Part shown: positions 37,951 through 49,355 of the stretch, piece by piece
Layout: every line of letters starts with the position of its first letter
Numbering within the stretch: the first letter of the stretch is position 1
Source of the DNA: Planococcus sp. SK3692
GTDB taxonomy: Bacteria; Bacillota; Bacilli; Bacillales_A; Planococcaceae
Length of the DNA: 64,000 nt
Assembly (NCBI RefSeq): GCF_028890485.2
Contig: NZ_JARCHV010000002.1
Coordinates: 496,001 to 560,000 of the forward strand
Reading direction: 5' to 3'
Notes under the pieces: generated by a model
The model's database searches: none
Told to the model about the DNA's origin: nothing
What the model saw: the letters and a program-made list of their open reading frames with translations, nothing else
Position numbers and translations under genes: made by a program

Positions 37951-39090
37951 ATGAACTTTCAACTATCTGAAGAACATAAAATGATCCGCAAAATGGTTCG
38001 CGACTTCGCGAAAAACGAGGTTGCTCCGACAGCAGAACAGCGCGACGAAGAAGAAAGCTTCGATATGAAAATCTTCCATCAAATGGCGGAACTCGGCCTG
38101 ACAGGCATTCCATGGCCGGAAGAATACGGCGGCATCGGTTCGGATTATTTGGCGTATTGCATCGCGGTTGAAGAATTGTCCCGCGTAGACGGTTCTGTCG
38201 GCGTTATTCTTTCTGCCCATACTTCACTTGCAGGATGGCCGGTCTATACATTCGGAACGGAAGAGCAAAAGCAAAAATACTTGCGCCCGATGGCAGAAGG
38301 CACAAAAGTCGGCGCTTACGGACTTACTGAACCATCTGCAGGGTCAGATGCAGGAAGCATGAAAACGAGCGCCAAAGAAGATGGCGATCACTACGTCTTG
38401 AACGGGTCGAAAATCTTCATCACAAACGGCGGCATCGCTGATATCTACGTCGTTTTCGCCGTGACTGACCCAGACTCAAAACATAAAGGCACAACAGCGT
38501 TCATCGTCGAGAAAGATTTCGAAGGCTTCTCTGTCGGCAAGAAAGAGAAAAAACTTGGGATCCGTTCGAGCCCGACAACTGAAATCATCTTCGACAACTG
38601 CCGTGTGCCGAAAGAAAACGTGCTCGGCGAACTGGGCCAAGGCTTCAAAATTGCTATGCAGACGCTTGACGGCGGACGCAACGGCATCGCAGCACAAGCT
38701 GTCGGCATCGCACAAGGCGCGATGGACGCAGCAGTCGACTATGCAAAAGAGCGCGAGCAATTCGGCAAGCCGATCGCAGCAAACCAAGGGATTTCCTTCA
38801 AGCTTGCGGACATGGCGACAGGAATCGAAGCCTCACGCCTGTTGACTTACCAGGCAGCATGGCTTGAGTCGAACAAATTGTCCTACAGCAAAGAATCCGC
38901 CATGGCGAAATTGATGGCTGGCGACACAGCGATGAAAGTGACGACAGAAGCGGTTCAAGTCTTCGGCGGCTACGGCTACACGAAAGATTATCCGGTTGAG
39001 CGTTTCATGCGCGATGCGAAAATCACCCAAATCTACGAAGGCACACAGGAAGTCCAGCGTTTGGTCATTTCCCGTATGGTCACGAAATAA
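37951..39090 (+). CDS. Acyl-CoA dehydrogenase 2
   Basis: A 379-residue paralog of the preceding dehydrogenase. It has [36 protein letters not shown], and a C-terminal YEGTQEVQR with the catalytic Glu. The N-terminal [20 protein letters not shown] is typical of short-chain enzymes. RBS: GGGGGAAA. Electrons would leave through ETF to a FadF-type protein; etf genes are not in the window. Confidence 0.92.
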   Translation: MNFQLSEEHKMIRKMVRDFAKNEVAPTAEQRDEEESFDMKIFHQMAELGLTGIPWPEEYGGIGSDYLAYCIAVEELSRVDGSVGVILSAHTSLAGWPVYTFGTEEQKQKYLRPMAEGTKVGAYGLTEPSAGSDAGSMKTSAKEDGDHYVLNGSKIFITNGGIADIYVVFAVTDPDSKHKGTTAFIVEKDFEGFSVGKKEKKLGIRSSPTTEIIFDNCRVPKENVLGELGQGFKIAMQTLDGGRNGIAAQAVGIAQGAMDAAVDYAKEREQFGKPIAANQGISFKLADMATGIEASRLLTYQAAWLESNKLSYSKESAMAKLMAGDTAMKVTTEAVQVFGGYGYTKDYPVERFMRDAKITQIYEGTQEVQRLVISRMVTK

Positions 39091-39105
39091 ACGGAGGGTC
39101 GGCCT

Positions 39106-39747
39106 ATGACGAAAAAGCGTGAAATTCAGTCCTCCGTGAAAGACGAAAGCCTGATTGAAAAGCGCCGTGAACAGATGATCCGCGGCGCTGTCACGCTTTT
39201 TAAAGAAAAGGGCTTTCACCGGACGACGACAAGGGAAATTGCAAAAGCAGCCGGTTTCAGCATCGGCACATTATATGAATACATTCGCACGAAGGAAGAT
39301 GTGCTTTATCTTGTGTGCGACTCAATTTACGACGAAGTCAACGCCCGCCTCGACCGGCTGGATTTAGAGGAAGGTTCGCTTGAGACGCTGGTAAAGGCGC
39401 TCGAGCAATACTATACATTGATCGACGATATGCAAGATGAATTTGTCGTCATGTATCAGGAATCGAAATCCTTACCAAAAGACGCGCTGCGCTATGTATT
39501 GAACAAAGAGCTTGAAATGACGGCTTTGTTCGAACGGCTTTTGTCCAAATGCGCTGCGTCCGGGCAATTGCCGCTGTCGCAAAAAGAAATTGTCCTCGCT
39601 TCCCATCATTTGTTCGTGCAAGGGCAAATGTGGGCGTTCAGGCGCTGGGCGCTGGATGACTACACCATTGGGGAATTTATTGAAATGCAAACAAAGTTTC
39701 TGCTGCAGGGGATGGCAGGGGAAAAAATCACGATACAGGGGGCTTGA
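39106..39747 (+). CDS. TetR/AcrR-family regulator
   Basis: A 213-residue repressor. The HTH spans about 25-70 ([33 protein letters not shown]) and the ligand domain is all-helical. Located between acyl-CoA dehydrogenase and icmF, it likely senses an acyl-CoA and controls this cluster. It does not closely resemble B. subtilis FadR (YsiA), so whether it binds the palindrome before fadF is open. Start: GGAGGGTCGGCCT-ATG. It overlaps the frame start region of icmF. Confidence 0.88.
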   Translation: MTKKREIQSSVKDESLIEKRREQMIRGAVTLFKEKGFHRTTTREIAKAAGFSIGTLYEYIRTKEDVLYLVCDSIYDEVNARLDRLDLEEGSLETLVKALEQYYTLIDDMQDEFVVMYQESKSLPKDALRYVLNKELEMTALFERLLSKCAASGQLPLSQKEIVLASHHLFVQGQMWAFRRWALDDYTIGEFIEMQTKFLLQGMAGEKITIQGA

Positions 39748-39752
39748 TTATA

Positions 39753-42700
39753 ATGGCTACAATTCAAGAAAGTACGACGTACCAGCCGAATCATCATATC
39801 CGGTTTGTAACCGCGTCCGCTCTTTTTGACGGTCACGATGCGTCGATCAATATCATGCGCCGGATTTTACAGGCGAATGGTGTAGAAGTCATTCATCTCG
39901 GGCACAACCGCTCGGTGGAAGAAGTTGTCAATGCAGCGATACAGGAAGATGTCCAAGGAATCGCCATTTCGTCTTATCAAGGCGGCCATATGGAGTACTT
40001 CAAATACATGTATGACTTGCTTCAAGAACGTGGAGCAGGACATATTCAAATTTACGGCGGCGGCGGCGGAGTTATCTTGCCGCGCGAAATCCGCGAGCTG
40101 GAAGATTACGGCATCGCCGGCATCTTCTCTCCGGAAGACGGGCGTAAAAAAGGATTGCAGGGCATGATCGCGGAAATCGTCGAGAAATGTGATTTTTCGA
40201 CAGCGAAAGAAGATGTCTCACTTGATGAGCTGTCCGCTGACAATCCGGTCGCACTGGCAAATGTCATCACAACCGCTGAAGAAGCACATACGAGAAATCT
40301 CGACACAACCGACTTGATGAAAGCAGTCCGTGAAAAATCGAAAAACACGCCGGTTCTAGGGATCACCGGAACAGGCGGAGCCGGAAAAAGCTCATTGACG
40401 GATGAGTTGATCCGCCGCTTCTTGACGGAATTGCCGGGCAAGAAAATCGCCATTTTGTCGATCGACCCAACGAAACAAAAAACCGGCGGCGCGCTGCTCG
40501 GCGACCGCATCCGCATGAACGCGATATTCAATAAGCGTGTCTTTATGAGAAGCCTCGCCACACGTGGGTCGAGAACTGAATTGTCCGCAGCGATCGGCGA
40601 TGTGCTCGATGTCGTGAGAGCGGCAGGGTTCGATTTGATTGTGGTGGAAACGAGCGGCATCGGGCAAGGCGACGCTGAAATTGCGGGCATTTCCGATGCT
40701 TCGATGTACGTCATGACGAGCGAATTCGGTGCGCCGACACAACTCGAGAAAATCGATATGATCGATTACGCCGACCTTATCGTCATCAATAAATTCGAGC
40801 GCAAAGGCTCAGAAGATGCACGCCGCCAAGTACAGAAACAATACCAGCGCAGCCATCTGTTATGGGACAAGGACCTGGACGATATGCCGGTATACGGTAC
40901 GATCGCCAGCCAATTCAACGATAAAGGGACCAATGCCTTATTTGCGGCACTTGTCGGCACGCTCAACGAAAAATGTGGGACCGATTGGGAAACGAGCTAC
41001 GAGGCGTTTGCTAAAACACAAAAAGAAAACTTGATCATTCCAAATGACCGCCGTTATTATTTGCGGGAAATTACGGAAACGGTGCGCGGCTATCACGCGA
41101 AAAGCGCAGAGCAAGCTTCATTTGCCCGCCGCTTGTTCCAGCTGGAAGGCGCCATAGAAGAAGTCAAAAACAACGCACCGAACGATGCACTGGTCGACTC
41201 GTTGGAATCACTTGCTGCAGGCGTTCGCGATGAATTGACTGCAGAGTCAAAACGAATTCTCAACAACTGGGAATCCTTGCAGTCCGATTATGCGGGCGAT
41301 GAACTTGTCACGAAAGTGCGTGATAAGGAACTGCGCACATTGCTGCGGACCGAAAGCTTGTCGGGCATCAAGATTCCGAGAGTGGCATTGCCAAAATTCA
41401 AGGATTACGGCGAGATTCTGCGCTGGGTCTATGCAGAAAACGTGCCGGGTGCATTCCCGTATACAGCTGGCGTATTTCCGTTCAAACGCGCCGGTGAAGA
41501 TCCAAAGCGCCAGTTCGCGGGTGAAGGAACTCCAGAACGCACGAACAGAAGATTCCATTATTTGTCAAAGGGTGATGACGCTAAACGCTTGTCGACCGCT
41601 TTCGACTCAGTAACATTGTATGGAGAAGACCCGGATCACCGTCCTGATATTTACGGGAAAGTCGGCGAATCAGGGGTTTCCATCTGTACGCTTGAAGACA
41701 TGAAAAAATTGTACGATGGTTTTGATTTGTGCTTGCCTTCGACATCTGTATCGATGACCATCAATGGGCCTGCGCCGATTATTCTCGCGATGTTCATGAA
41801 CACAGCGATCGACCAGCAAGTGAAAAAGCGTGAAGAAGAGCTCGGCCGCACCTTGAACGTTGAAGAATTCACAGAAGTCCGTGAAGCGACATTGCAAGTG
41901 GTCCGCGGAACCGTTCAAGCGGATATCTTGAAAGAAGACCAAGGGCAGAACACGTGCATCTTCTCGACGGAATTCGCACTGCGCATGATGGGCGATATCC
42001 AGCAATACTTCATCGACCACAAAGTGCGCAATTATTACTCCGTTTCGATTTCGGGCTACCATATTGCAGAAGCGGGCGCGAACCCGATTTCACAGCTTGC
42101 GTTCACCTTGTCGAATGGCTTTACTTATGTCGAGTATTATTTGAGCCGCGGCATGAACATCGATGACTTTGCACCGAACTTGTCGTTCTTCTTCTCGAAC
42201 GGACTCGATCCGGAATATACGGTCATAGGGCGTGTGGCACGCCGCATTTGGGCAGTTGTTATGCGCGATAAATACGGCGCCAACGAACGCAGCCAGAAGC
42301 TGAAATACCACGTCCAGACATCGGGCCGCAGCTTGCACGCACAGGAAATCGATTTTAACGATATCCGTACGACTTTGCAGGCCTTGATGGCACTTCAGGA
42401 CAACTGCAACTCGCTCCACACGAACGCGTATGATGAAGCGATCACGACGCCGACAGAAGAATCGGTACGCCGCGCGATGGCCATCCAGATGATCATCACA
42501 AAAGAGCACGGCTTGTCGAAAAACGAAAACCCGTTGCAAGGCGCGTTTGTCGTGGAAGAATTGACACAGCTCGTCGAAGAAGCCGTCTTGACGGAATTTG
42601 ACCGCATCGATGACCGCGGTGGGGTACTTGGCGCAATGGAAACACAATACCAGCGCGGCAAGATCCAAGAAGAGTCCATGCATTATGAAATGAAAAAGCA

Positions 42701-43004
42701 TACCGGCGAATTGCCGATCATCGGGGTCAATACGTATCTGAACCCGAACCCGCAATCGGATGACGACATCAATGCGATGGAAATCGCCCGTGCGACGCAA
42801 GATGAAAAAGAGGCGCAAATCAACAATTTACGTTCGTTCCAGGAACGCAACCCATCAGAAGAGGCCTTGGAACGCTTGAAGCAAGTTGCAAAAACCGGCG
42901 GCAATATTTTCGAAGAGCTCATGGAGACAGTCAAAGTCGCAAGCCTTGGCCAAATCACCACTGCACTCTACGAAGTCGGCGGCCAGTACCGCAGAAATAT
43001 GTAA
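39753..43004 (+). CDS. icmF: Fused isobutyryl-CoA mutase (B12-dependent) with G-protein chaperone
   Basis: A 1083-residue fusion. Residues 10-150 are the B12-binding domain (FDGHDASIN with the lower-ligand His, then [11 protein letters not shown]). About 205-420 is a MeaI-type P-loop GTPase ([12 protein letters not shown], then [15 protein letters not shown]). From 530 on is the mutase TIM barrel ([31 protein letters not shown]). It interconverts isobutyryl- and butyryl-CoA, and in relatives also isovaleryl-/pivalyl-CoA. ATG 39753 follows AGGGGG; an in-frame TTG at 39744 lies nearer. The product feeds the beta-oxidation genes just upstream. Confidence 0.95.
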   Translation: MATIQESTTYQPNHHIRFVTASALFDGHDASINIMRRILQANGVEVIHLGHNRSVEEVVNAAIQEDVQGIAISSYQGGHMEYFKYMYDLLQERGAGHIQIYGGGGGVILPREIRELEDYGIAGIFSPEDGRKKGLQGMIAEIVEKCDFSTAKEDVSLDELSADNPVALANVITTAEEAHTRNLDTTDLMKAVREKSKNTPVLGITGTGGAGKSSLTDELIRRFLTELPGKKIAILSIDPTKQKTGGALLGDRIRMNAIFNKRVFMRSLATRGSRTELSAAIGDVLDVVRAAGFDLIVVETSGIGQGDAEIAGISDASMYVMTSEFGAPTQLEKIDMIDYADLIVINKFERKGSEDARRQVQKQYQRSHLLWDKDLDDMPVYGTIASQFNDKGTNALFAALVGTLNEKCGTDWETSYEAFAKTQKENLIIPNDRRYYLREITETVRGYHAKSAEQASFARRLFQLEGAIEEVKNNAPNDALVDSLESLAAGVRDELTAESKRILNNWESLQSDYAGDELVTKVRDKELRTLLRTESLSGIKIPRVALPKFKDYGEILRWVYAENVPGAFPYTAGVFPFKRAGEDPKRQFAGEGTPERTNRRFHYLSKGDDAKRLSTAFDSVTLYGEDPDHRPDIYGKVGESGVSICTLEDMKKLYDGFDLCLPSTSVSMTINGPAPIILAMFMNTAIDQQVKKREEELGRTLNVEEFTEVREATLQVVRGTVQADILKEDQGQNTCIFSTEFALRMMGDIQQYFIDHKVRNYYSVSISGYHIAEAGANPISQLAFTLSNGFTYVEYYLSRGMNIDDFAPNLSFFFSNGLDPEYTVIGRVARRIWAVVMRDKYGANERSQKLKYHVQTSGRSLHAQEIDFNDIRTTLQALMALQDNCNSLHTNAYDEAITTPTEESVRRAMAIQMIITKEHGLSKNENPLQGAFVVEELTQLVEEAVLTEFDRIDDRGGVLGAMETQYQRGKIQEESMHYEMKKHTGELPIIGVNTYLNPNPQSDDDINAMEIARATQDEKEAQINNLRSFQERNPSEEALERLKQVAKTGGNIFEELMETVKVASLGQITTALYEVGGQYRRNM

Positions 43005-43008
43005 GATT

Positions 43009-43046
43009 TCATCCCCTTGCCTGGGAATAGGCGAGGGGATTTTTTG
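43009..43046 (+). terminator. Terminator of the acyl-CoA/icmF cluster
   Basis: ATCCCCTTGCCT / AGGCGAGGGGAT with T6. Confidence 0.92.
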
Positions 43047-43129
43047 TTGATGCTTGAGCGCTAATACCTTATCTTTTTTGTGCTGTATGGATTCTAGGTG
43101 TGGGGAAGTGAGCGAGGCAAGTAAGTGAG

Positions 43130-43560
43130 GTGGGGGGCGTTGATTATTTCTTCAAAAAGCAAGCGCCTCCCGCTTGGGGCTGGCCTCTCGCAATGAGCCA
43201 AGAAGACCACTTGTCTCATTGCTTCGGCTCGCCCGTTTGCGCGGTTCGGCTAATAGATTTCATCGAAGTTTTTGTGTGAAGAAGCATCTGTGTTGATTCG
43301 TTTCATCCGCTTGTAGATGCCGCTTAGCTGGACGGGAGTGTGTGGAGTGAGTTGGACGAGTGAGCGAGGTGAATGGTTCGTTGATTATTTCTTCAAAAAG
43401 CAACCGCCTCCCGATTAGGGCTAGCCTCTCGCAACAAGCCAAGAAAGACACTTGTCTTATTGCTTCGGCTAATAGATTTCACTATACTTTGCATGCGAGG
43501 AAGTATCGCTGTAAATTTTCTTCATCCGCTTGTATCGACGCTTAGTTGAACTTGATAGAT
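43130..43560 (-). repeat. About 214-240-bp repeat family, two degenerate copies (minus orientation)
   Basis: Cores lie at about 43162-43252 and 43400-43472. Each is the reverse complement of the units at 57943-58480 (GCCTCCCG..., GCCAAGAAG...CTTGTC, CTTCGGCT, then AATAGATTTCA). The second core lacks about 22 bases between two TTCGGCT repeats. The central hairpin GCAATGAG / CTCATTGC differs from GCAATAAG / CTTATTGC of the other array by paired changes. No gene is supported in 43047-43900. Confidence 0.8.
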
Positions 43561-43669
43561 ACGAAGATGCATAGTGTCTATTTAATTTGTATATTCAAAG
43601 CTGTCCAAAACTATTCATTATAATTTCAATGACAGATGAATTTCATTTCCACCCTACACTTAGAGATGA

Positions 43670-43790
43670 AGCGCAAAGGGGCGACTCCTGGAGGATCAGC
43701 GAGACAATTGAGACCCTGCAGAGCGCGCAGCGATCGAAGCGGCTCAATGCGAGCCCTCCGGAAAGCGTCCCCTTGCAGCGCAATCTCCAC
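43670..43790. repeat. GACTCC/GGAAAGC family element, copy B
   Basis: Outer stem AAGGGG / CCCCTT, internal loop GACTCC / GGAAAGC, inner stem GGAGG / CCTCC. The stems differ in sequence from copies A and C, but base pairing is kept. Confidence 0.7.
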
Positions 43791-43955
43791 CACATACATT
43801 TCCTATGCAAAATTCGAACATATTCCAGTGCTCGACACATTTCATTCATCACAATAGCAACAAGTAGAATCATCCGGCGCTTCGGTCGATTTGGCGGTAC
43901 AAGTCCGTTATAATGGAAGAAGTTGAAACTCTAAAGAAAAGAGATGGAAGACACC

Positions 43956-44117
43956 ATGCCGAAAGCTGCCCACTACATCATAATCATCATAGCGGTCGTG
44001 TTGCTCATTGTGCTGTACAATAGGGCACTCGGCTCAATACCATTTCTAATTCTGTCTGCTTACTTGTTTTATTTCGGGTGGGACCAGCTTGGACGCAGAA
44101 AAAAGAAATCCCGGTAG
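43956..44117 (+). CDS. Small single-span membrane protein upstream of rpoE
   Basis: A 53-codon frame, MPKAAHYIIIIIAVV..., with two hydrophobic stretches (about 6-21 and 27-41) and a basic tail GRRKKKSR. An in-frame ATG at 43944 would add four residues (MEDT). RBS evidence is modest (AAAGAAAAGAG before 43944). A TATAAT at about 43908 could serve as -10. The composition is strongly membrane-like and the position before rpoE is intact, so I consider it real; function unknown. Confidence 0.6.
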   Translation: MPKAAHYIIIIIAVVLLIVLYNRALGSIPFLILSAYLFYFGWDQLGRRKKKSR

Positions 44118-44178
44118 CGGACAGCAAGGACTTTGTATATAATGGATTAAGTTACGATACAAGAAGGGACGTGCACGA

Positions 44179-44781
44179 ATGAACATCCGTGAATTAACGA
44201 AAGAAGAATTGCTAGAAGAGTCGTTCGTCGACTTAACATATGCCATTTTGGAAGAAACTAAAGAAACAAAAACTTTTTCGGAGCTAGTCGCTGAATTGCA
44301 GCAATTGATTGGCCTTTCCGAAGAAGAGATGAAAGCGCATCTTGCACAGTATTACACTGATATGAACATTGATGGACGCTTCTTGATCCTTGGCGAAAAC
44401 CGCTGGGGTCTTCGCGAGTGGTATCCGGTCGAGCAGATTGAAGAAGAGTCTGCACCGACGGTCAAGGCTCGCAAGAAGAAGAAATCGAAATCGACGGACG
44501 ATGACTTCGACGATATGGACCTCGAGTTGGAAGATGAATTGGACTTCGAAGATTTCGGTGAAGATGATGGCGATGTTTCTTCGGACGACGATGACGACGA
44601 TGATGATGACGACGAAGTGGCTGTCAAAGCACCGGTCGTTGATCTTGATTTTGATTCGACAGATGAAGACGACGATGTCGATGAAGTGGAAGATGTCGGC
44701 GTACTCGTAGAAGACCTTGATGGCAACATCATCGACGAAGAAGATGACGAAGAGGAAGAAGAAGAGGATGGGCTGAAGTAG
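44179..44781 (+). CDS. rpoE: RNA polymerase delta subunit
   Basis: A 200-residue protein. The N-terminal 90 residues form the HARE-HTH core (TFSELVAELQQLIGL, DGRFLILGENRWGLREWYP). A Lys-rich linker (KARKKKKSKS) is followed by about 100 very acidic residues with runs of Asp and Glu. Delta raises RNAP recycling and specificity and helps displace RNA. The layout with pyrG downstream is the standard Bacilli arrangement. Confidence 0.95.
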   Translation: MNIRELTKEELLEESFVDLTYAILEETKETKTFSELVAELQQLIGLSEEEMKAHLAQYYTDMNIDGRFLILGENRWGLREWYPVEQIEEESAPTVKARKKKKSKSTDDDFDDMDLELEDELDFEDFGEDDGDVSSDDDDDDDDDDEVAVKAPVVDLDFDSTDEDDDVDEVEDVGVLVEDLDGNIIDEEDDEEEEEEDGLK

Positions 44782-44799
44782 TCTGAACTTTTTTTCACC

Positions 44800-44835
44800 T
44801 TGACGGAAATGGCTGTACAGGATAAGATTTTACTG
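44800..44835 (+). promoter_or_regulatory. pyrG promoter with GGGC start site
   Basis: TTGACG (44800-44805), a 17-base spacer, and TAAGAT (44823-44828). Seven bases on, the first transcribed bases read GGGCTCC (44835-44841), the same start context as the B. subtilis pyrG promoter, where CTP-sensitive G reiteration occurs. Confidence 0.8.
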
Positions 44836-44873
44836 GGCTCCTTAAAATAGGAGAGATGATTCGTATAGCTAAC

Positions 44874-44920
44874 GCGCTCCCCCTGCACGCTTTGCAGGAG
44901 GAGCGCTTTTTATTTTTTTT
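44874..44920 (+). terminator. pyrG attenuator
   Basis: GCGCTCCCCCTGCA / TGCAGGAGGAGCGC with one mismatch, then a long T-rich tract. The 5' strand holds the pyrimidine run CTCCCCCT, able to pair with a poly-G 5' end and so prevent termination when CTP is low. Confidence 0.8.
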
Positions 44921-45017
44921 AAGTGCCGCCCACTGGCGGCAAAGACCCGTGCCATCCGCCTTTTTGGATGGCCGAAGCTTTTTCTGGCTGAACACGATTC
45001 GGGACTGCAAGTTGTAA

Positions 45018-46658
<1,641 letters not shown>

Positions 46659-46712
46659 TCAGCATGTGAAAAGCCGCTTCATTTCCTGGAAGGCAGGCAT
46701 CGATCAGATGGC

Positions 46713-46746
46713 AAAAGCCTTCCCTATTCGAGGGAAGGCTTTTTTG
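46713..46746. terminator. Terminator of pyrG
   Basis: AAAAGCCTTCCCT / AGGGAAGGCTTTT, with T6. It is usable in both directions. Confidence 0.9.
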
Positions 46747-46795
46747 CGGCTCGTCAGTCTGCGAGCATTTCATCAAGTGTTAACTTAACTGCATG

Positions 46796-47239
46796 TTAGA
46801 CATAGAGAGCACCGAGCCCGTGTGGCAGCATGATACGCCCGCCATCTTCGCTGGGCAGCAAGCCTTTGTCGATGTTCATGGAGAGAAAGACATCCGCCCT
46901 TTCATTGCGGTGGCTTTCAGCCGTCAGCATCGCAAACGGAACGGCGCGTCCGGACAATTCTTGGGCTAGAGAGTCGCCTTCGTCTTTCGGGGCTAATATC
47001 CACACCCGGTCGGCAGTCGACAGTTCAGCGGATGGGTCGTAACGAACCGCCGATTCGAGCGTTTCGGCGCCGTTTAACGCACTGGCTGCGACAGCTTCGA
47101 GCTCGCCAAAAGCAGCCAGATGGATGCTCCCTTCACCGATGACCGCTTGTGCGAGAAATCGGGCCGTATCTTCGATGGCTTGTTCTTCCTTGGCGATGCG
47201 CTGGAACAAGCCGGTCAATTGTGTCGTCAATATTTTCAA
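46796..47239 (-). CDS. ywjG: DUF2529 protein YwjG
   Basis: A 147-residue protein with a SIS-like alpha/beta layout (GEGSIHLAAFGELEAVA, DRVWILAPKDEGDSLAQEL). Its function is unknown. It faces opposite to its neighbours between pyrG and spo0F, exactly as in B. subtilis. A usable RBS (GAGGTGAACC) precedes the ATG. Confidence 0.85.
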   Translation of the reverse strand: MKILTTQLTGLFQRIAKEEQAIEDTARFLAQAVIGEGSIHLAAFGELEAVAASALNGAETLESAVRYDPSAELSTADRVWILAPKDEGDSLAQELSGRAVPFAMLTAESHRNERADVFLSMNIDKGLLPSEDGGRIMLPHGLGALYV

Positions 47240-47310
47240 ATGGGTTCACCTCAAAACGAGTATAGCAGAATGGGCTGCTCTTCGAAAAAAGGTGGAAAGG
47301 AGTGGCTGAT

Positions 47311-47670
47311 GTGAAAAGGATTCTAATAGTAGATGATCAACAAGGCATCCGCCTGTTATTGAAAGAAGTATTCGAGCACGAAGGATATGAGACCTTGATT
47401 GCTGGAAGCGGAAAAGAAGCATTGGAACTTACGGAGGAAGCATGTCCTGATATGGTGCTGATGGACATGAAGATGCCGGGCATGGATGGCATCGAATTGC
47501 TGAAGCGGTTAAAGAAGCGGCGGCATGATTGCAAAGTGATCATGATGACAGCGTACGGCGAAATGGGCGTAATCGAAGAATCGATGAATTGGGGAGTGGT
47601 GCGTTATTTCACCAAACCCTTTGATGTTTTCGAATTGCGCGATGCCGTCCGTGAGCTGATTGGTGATTAA
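47311..47670 (+). CDS. spo0F: Response regulator Spo0F
   Basis: A 119-residue stand-alone receiver domain. Acidic pocket Asp8-Asp9 (VDDQQGIR), phosphoacceptor Asp52 in LMDMKMPGMDG, Thr in MMTAYGE, and the conserved Lys in FTKPFD. In spore formers it passes phosphate from sensor kinases to Spo0B. GTG 47311 is chosen because AAAGGAG is at proper spacing; the in-frame GTG 47302 overlaps the RBS. Position between ywjG and fbaA supports orthology. A short hairpin with T5 follows (47683-47703). Confidence 0.88.
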   Translation: MKRILIVDDQQGIRLLLKEVFEHEGYETLIAGSGKEALELTEEACPDMVLMDMKMPGMDGIELLKRLKKRRHDCKVIMMTAYGEMGVIEESMNWGVVRYFTKPFDVFELRDAVRELIGD

Positions 47671-47757
47671 ACAGGCACTGAGTGGCGAAATAGCGCCATT
47701 TTTGATATAGTGAAAAGGATATTGGGCTTGTGCCTATTCTGAGGAGGAAAAATAATA

Positions 47758-48621
47758 ATGCCATTAGTTTCGATGAAAGAAATGATGATAAAAGGTAAGA
47801 AGGAAGGTTATGCCATCGGGCAATTTAACCTGAACAACCTGGAATTTACACAAGCGATCCTGCAGGCGGCGGAGGAAGAAAAATCCCCGGTCATTTGCGG
47901 TGTCTCAGAAGGTGCAGCACGCTATATGGGTGGATTCACAACTGTCGTACATATGGTGAAAGGCCTGATGCATGATTACAATATCACAGTTCCGGTCGCT
48001 ATCCATTTAGATCATGGTTCCAGTTTTGAAAAATGCAAAGAAGCGATTGATGCAGGTTTCACATCAGTCATGATCGATGCATCGCATCATCCATTCGAAG
48101 AAAATATCGAAATTACGCGCAAAGTGGTCGAGTACGCTCATGCTAAAGGCGTTTCCGTGGAAGCGGAACTGGGCATAGTCGGCGGCCAGGAAGATGATGT
48201 CATCGCAGAAGGCGTCATCTACGCTGACCCGAAAGAATGCCAAGCACTTGTCGAACAGACAGGCATCGATTGCCTAGCGCCAGCACTCGGCTCGGTCCAC
48301 GGGCCATACAAAGGCGAACCGAACCTCGGATTCGCTGAAATGGAAGAAATCTCACAGCTTTGCGACGTGCCGCTTGTCTTGCACGGCGGAACAGGCATCC
48401 CGTTGAAAGACGTTCAACGTGCGGTTTCACTAGGTACTTCAAAAATCAACGTCAACACAGAAAGCCAAATTGCCGCATCAAAAGCAATCCGCGAAAAATT
48501 GGCATCTGATGCAGACGTTTACGATCCACGTAAATACCTGACGCCGGCACGCGATGCCATTAAAGCGACCGTTATCGGCAAAATGCGCGATTTTGGAAGT
48601 TCACAACAAGCAAATTCATAA
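47758..48621 (+). CDS. fbaA: Fructose-bisphosphate aldolase, class II
   Basis: A 287-residue zinc aldolase splitting fructose-1,6-bisphosphate. Metal and substrate motifs are [32 protein letters not shown] and LHGGTGIP. The N-terminal [10 protein letters not shown] is typical of Bacilli. RBS: GAGGAGGAAA. A weak hairpin with T5 (48632-48655) lies before the transaldolase gene. Confidence 0.95.
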   Translation: MPLVSMKEMMIKGKKEGYAIGQFNLNNLEFTQAILQAAEEEKSPVICGVSEGAARYMGGFTTVVHMVKGLMHDYNITVPVAIHLDHGSSFEKCKEAIDAGFTSVMIDASHHPFEENIEITRKVVEYAHAKGVSVEAELGIVGGQEDDVIAEGVIYADPKECQALVEQTGIDCLAPALGSVHGPYKGEPNLGFAEMEEISQLCDVPLVLHGGTGIPLKDVQRAVSLGTSKINVNTESQIAASKAIREKLASDADVYDPRKYLTPARDAIKATVIGKMRDFGSSQQANS

Positions 48622-48678
48622 AAACCTGGGAAGAGAGGCGAATCCGTCTCTTTTTCCACATACAGGAGGAAACCATAC

Positions 48679-49329
48679 ATGAAATTTTTCATTGATACAG
48701 CAAACTTTGACGAAATTAAAGAAGCACACGCCTGGGGCATTCTCTCAGGGGTCACAACAAACCCATCACTAGTCGCTAAAGAAAAAAATGTCTCGTTCCA
48801 TGACCGTTTGAAAGAAATCGCCGACCTTGTCGACGGATCGATCAGCGGTGAAGTTATCGCACTTGATTCAGAAGGCATGATCAAAGAAGGCCGTGAACTG
48901 GCTGAACTTGCGCCAAACATTACAGTGAAATTGCCAATGACGCCAGAAGGCTTGAAGGCTTGTGCAGTTCTTGCCGGCGAAGGCAAAAAAGTCAATGTTA
49001 CATTGATTTTCAGCGCCAACCAAGCACTTCTAGCGGCACGTGCTGGAGCAGCTTATGTTTCCCCGTTCCTTGGGCGTCTAGATGACATCGGGCACAACGG
49101 CATGGATTTGATCGCGCAGATTGCCGAGATTTTCGCAATCCACGACATCGATTCAGAAATCATTGCTGCTTCGATCCGCCACCCGCAGCATGTAACGGAA
49201 GCAGCGCTTAACGGCGCACATATCGGCACCATGCCGATGAAAGTGCTTGAAATGATGTTCAAGCATCCGTTAACGGATAAAGGCATCGAAGCATTCCTAG
49301 CCGATTGGGAAACCCGCTCTGTGAAATAA
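48679..49329 (+). CDS. tal: Transaldolase (TalC/FSA-type)
   Basis: A 216-residue short transaldolase of the pentose phosphate pathway (B. subtilis YwjH). The Schiff-base Lys is in [12 protein letters not shown] near 84, with the opening [16 protein letters not shown] and the C-terminal [13 protein letters not shown]. It sits between fbaA and murA and shares glycolytic intermediates with fbaA. Fructose-6-phosphate aldolases are near relatives. Confidence 0.92.
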   Translation: MKFFIDTANFDEIKEAHAWGILSGVTTNPSLVAKEKNVSFHDRLKEIADLVDGSISGEVIALDSEGMIKEGRELAELAPNITVKLPMTPEGLKACAVLAGEGKKVNVTLIFSANQALLAARAGAAYVSPFLGRLDDIGHNGMDLIAQIAEIFAIHDIDSEIIAASIRHPQHVTEAALNGAHIGTMPMKVLEMMFKHPLTDKGIEAFLADWETRSVK

Positions 49330-49355
49330 GGCTGACAGGGAAAAGGAGAAATACA

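Noticed and set aside
39106-39747. Calling the TetR gene fadR
   Set aside because: Its DNA-binding and ligand domains do not visibly follow B. subtilis FadR (YsiA), so only the family level is justified.
43130-43560. CRISPR array
   Set aside because: Repeat units are over 200 bp, degenerate and only two in number, without spacers or cas genes nearby.
43260-43913. Short frames on both strands in the gap after icmF
   Set aside because: They coincide with the two repeat families; none has an RBS or recognisable domain.
44560-44780. Low-complexity GAC/GAT/GAA tract as a microsatellite
   Set aside because: It is the coding region for the acidic tail of the RNA polymerase delta subunit, a normal feature of that protein.
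44352-44888. Long serine-rich frame opposite rpoE
   Set aside because: It is the antisense reading of the Asp/Glu codons (GAC/GAT to GTC/ATC and TCx), with no start signal.
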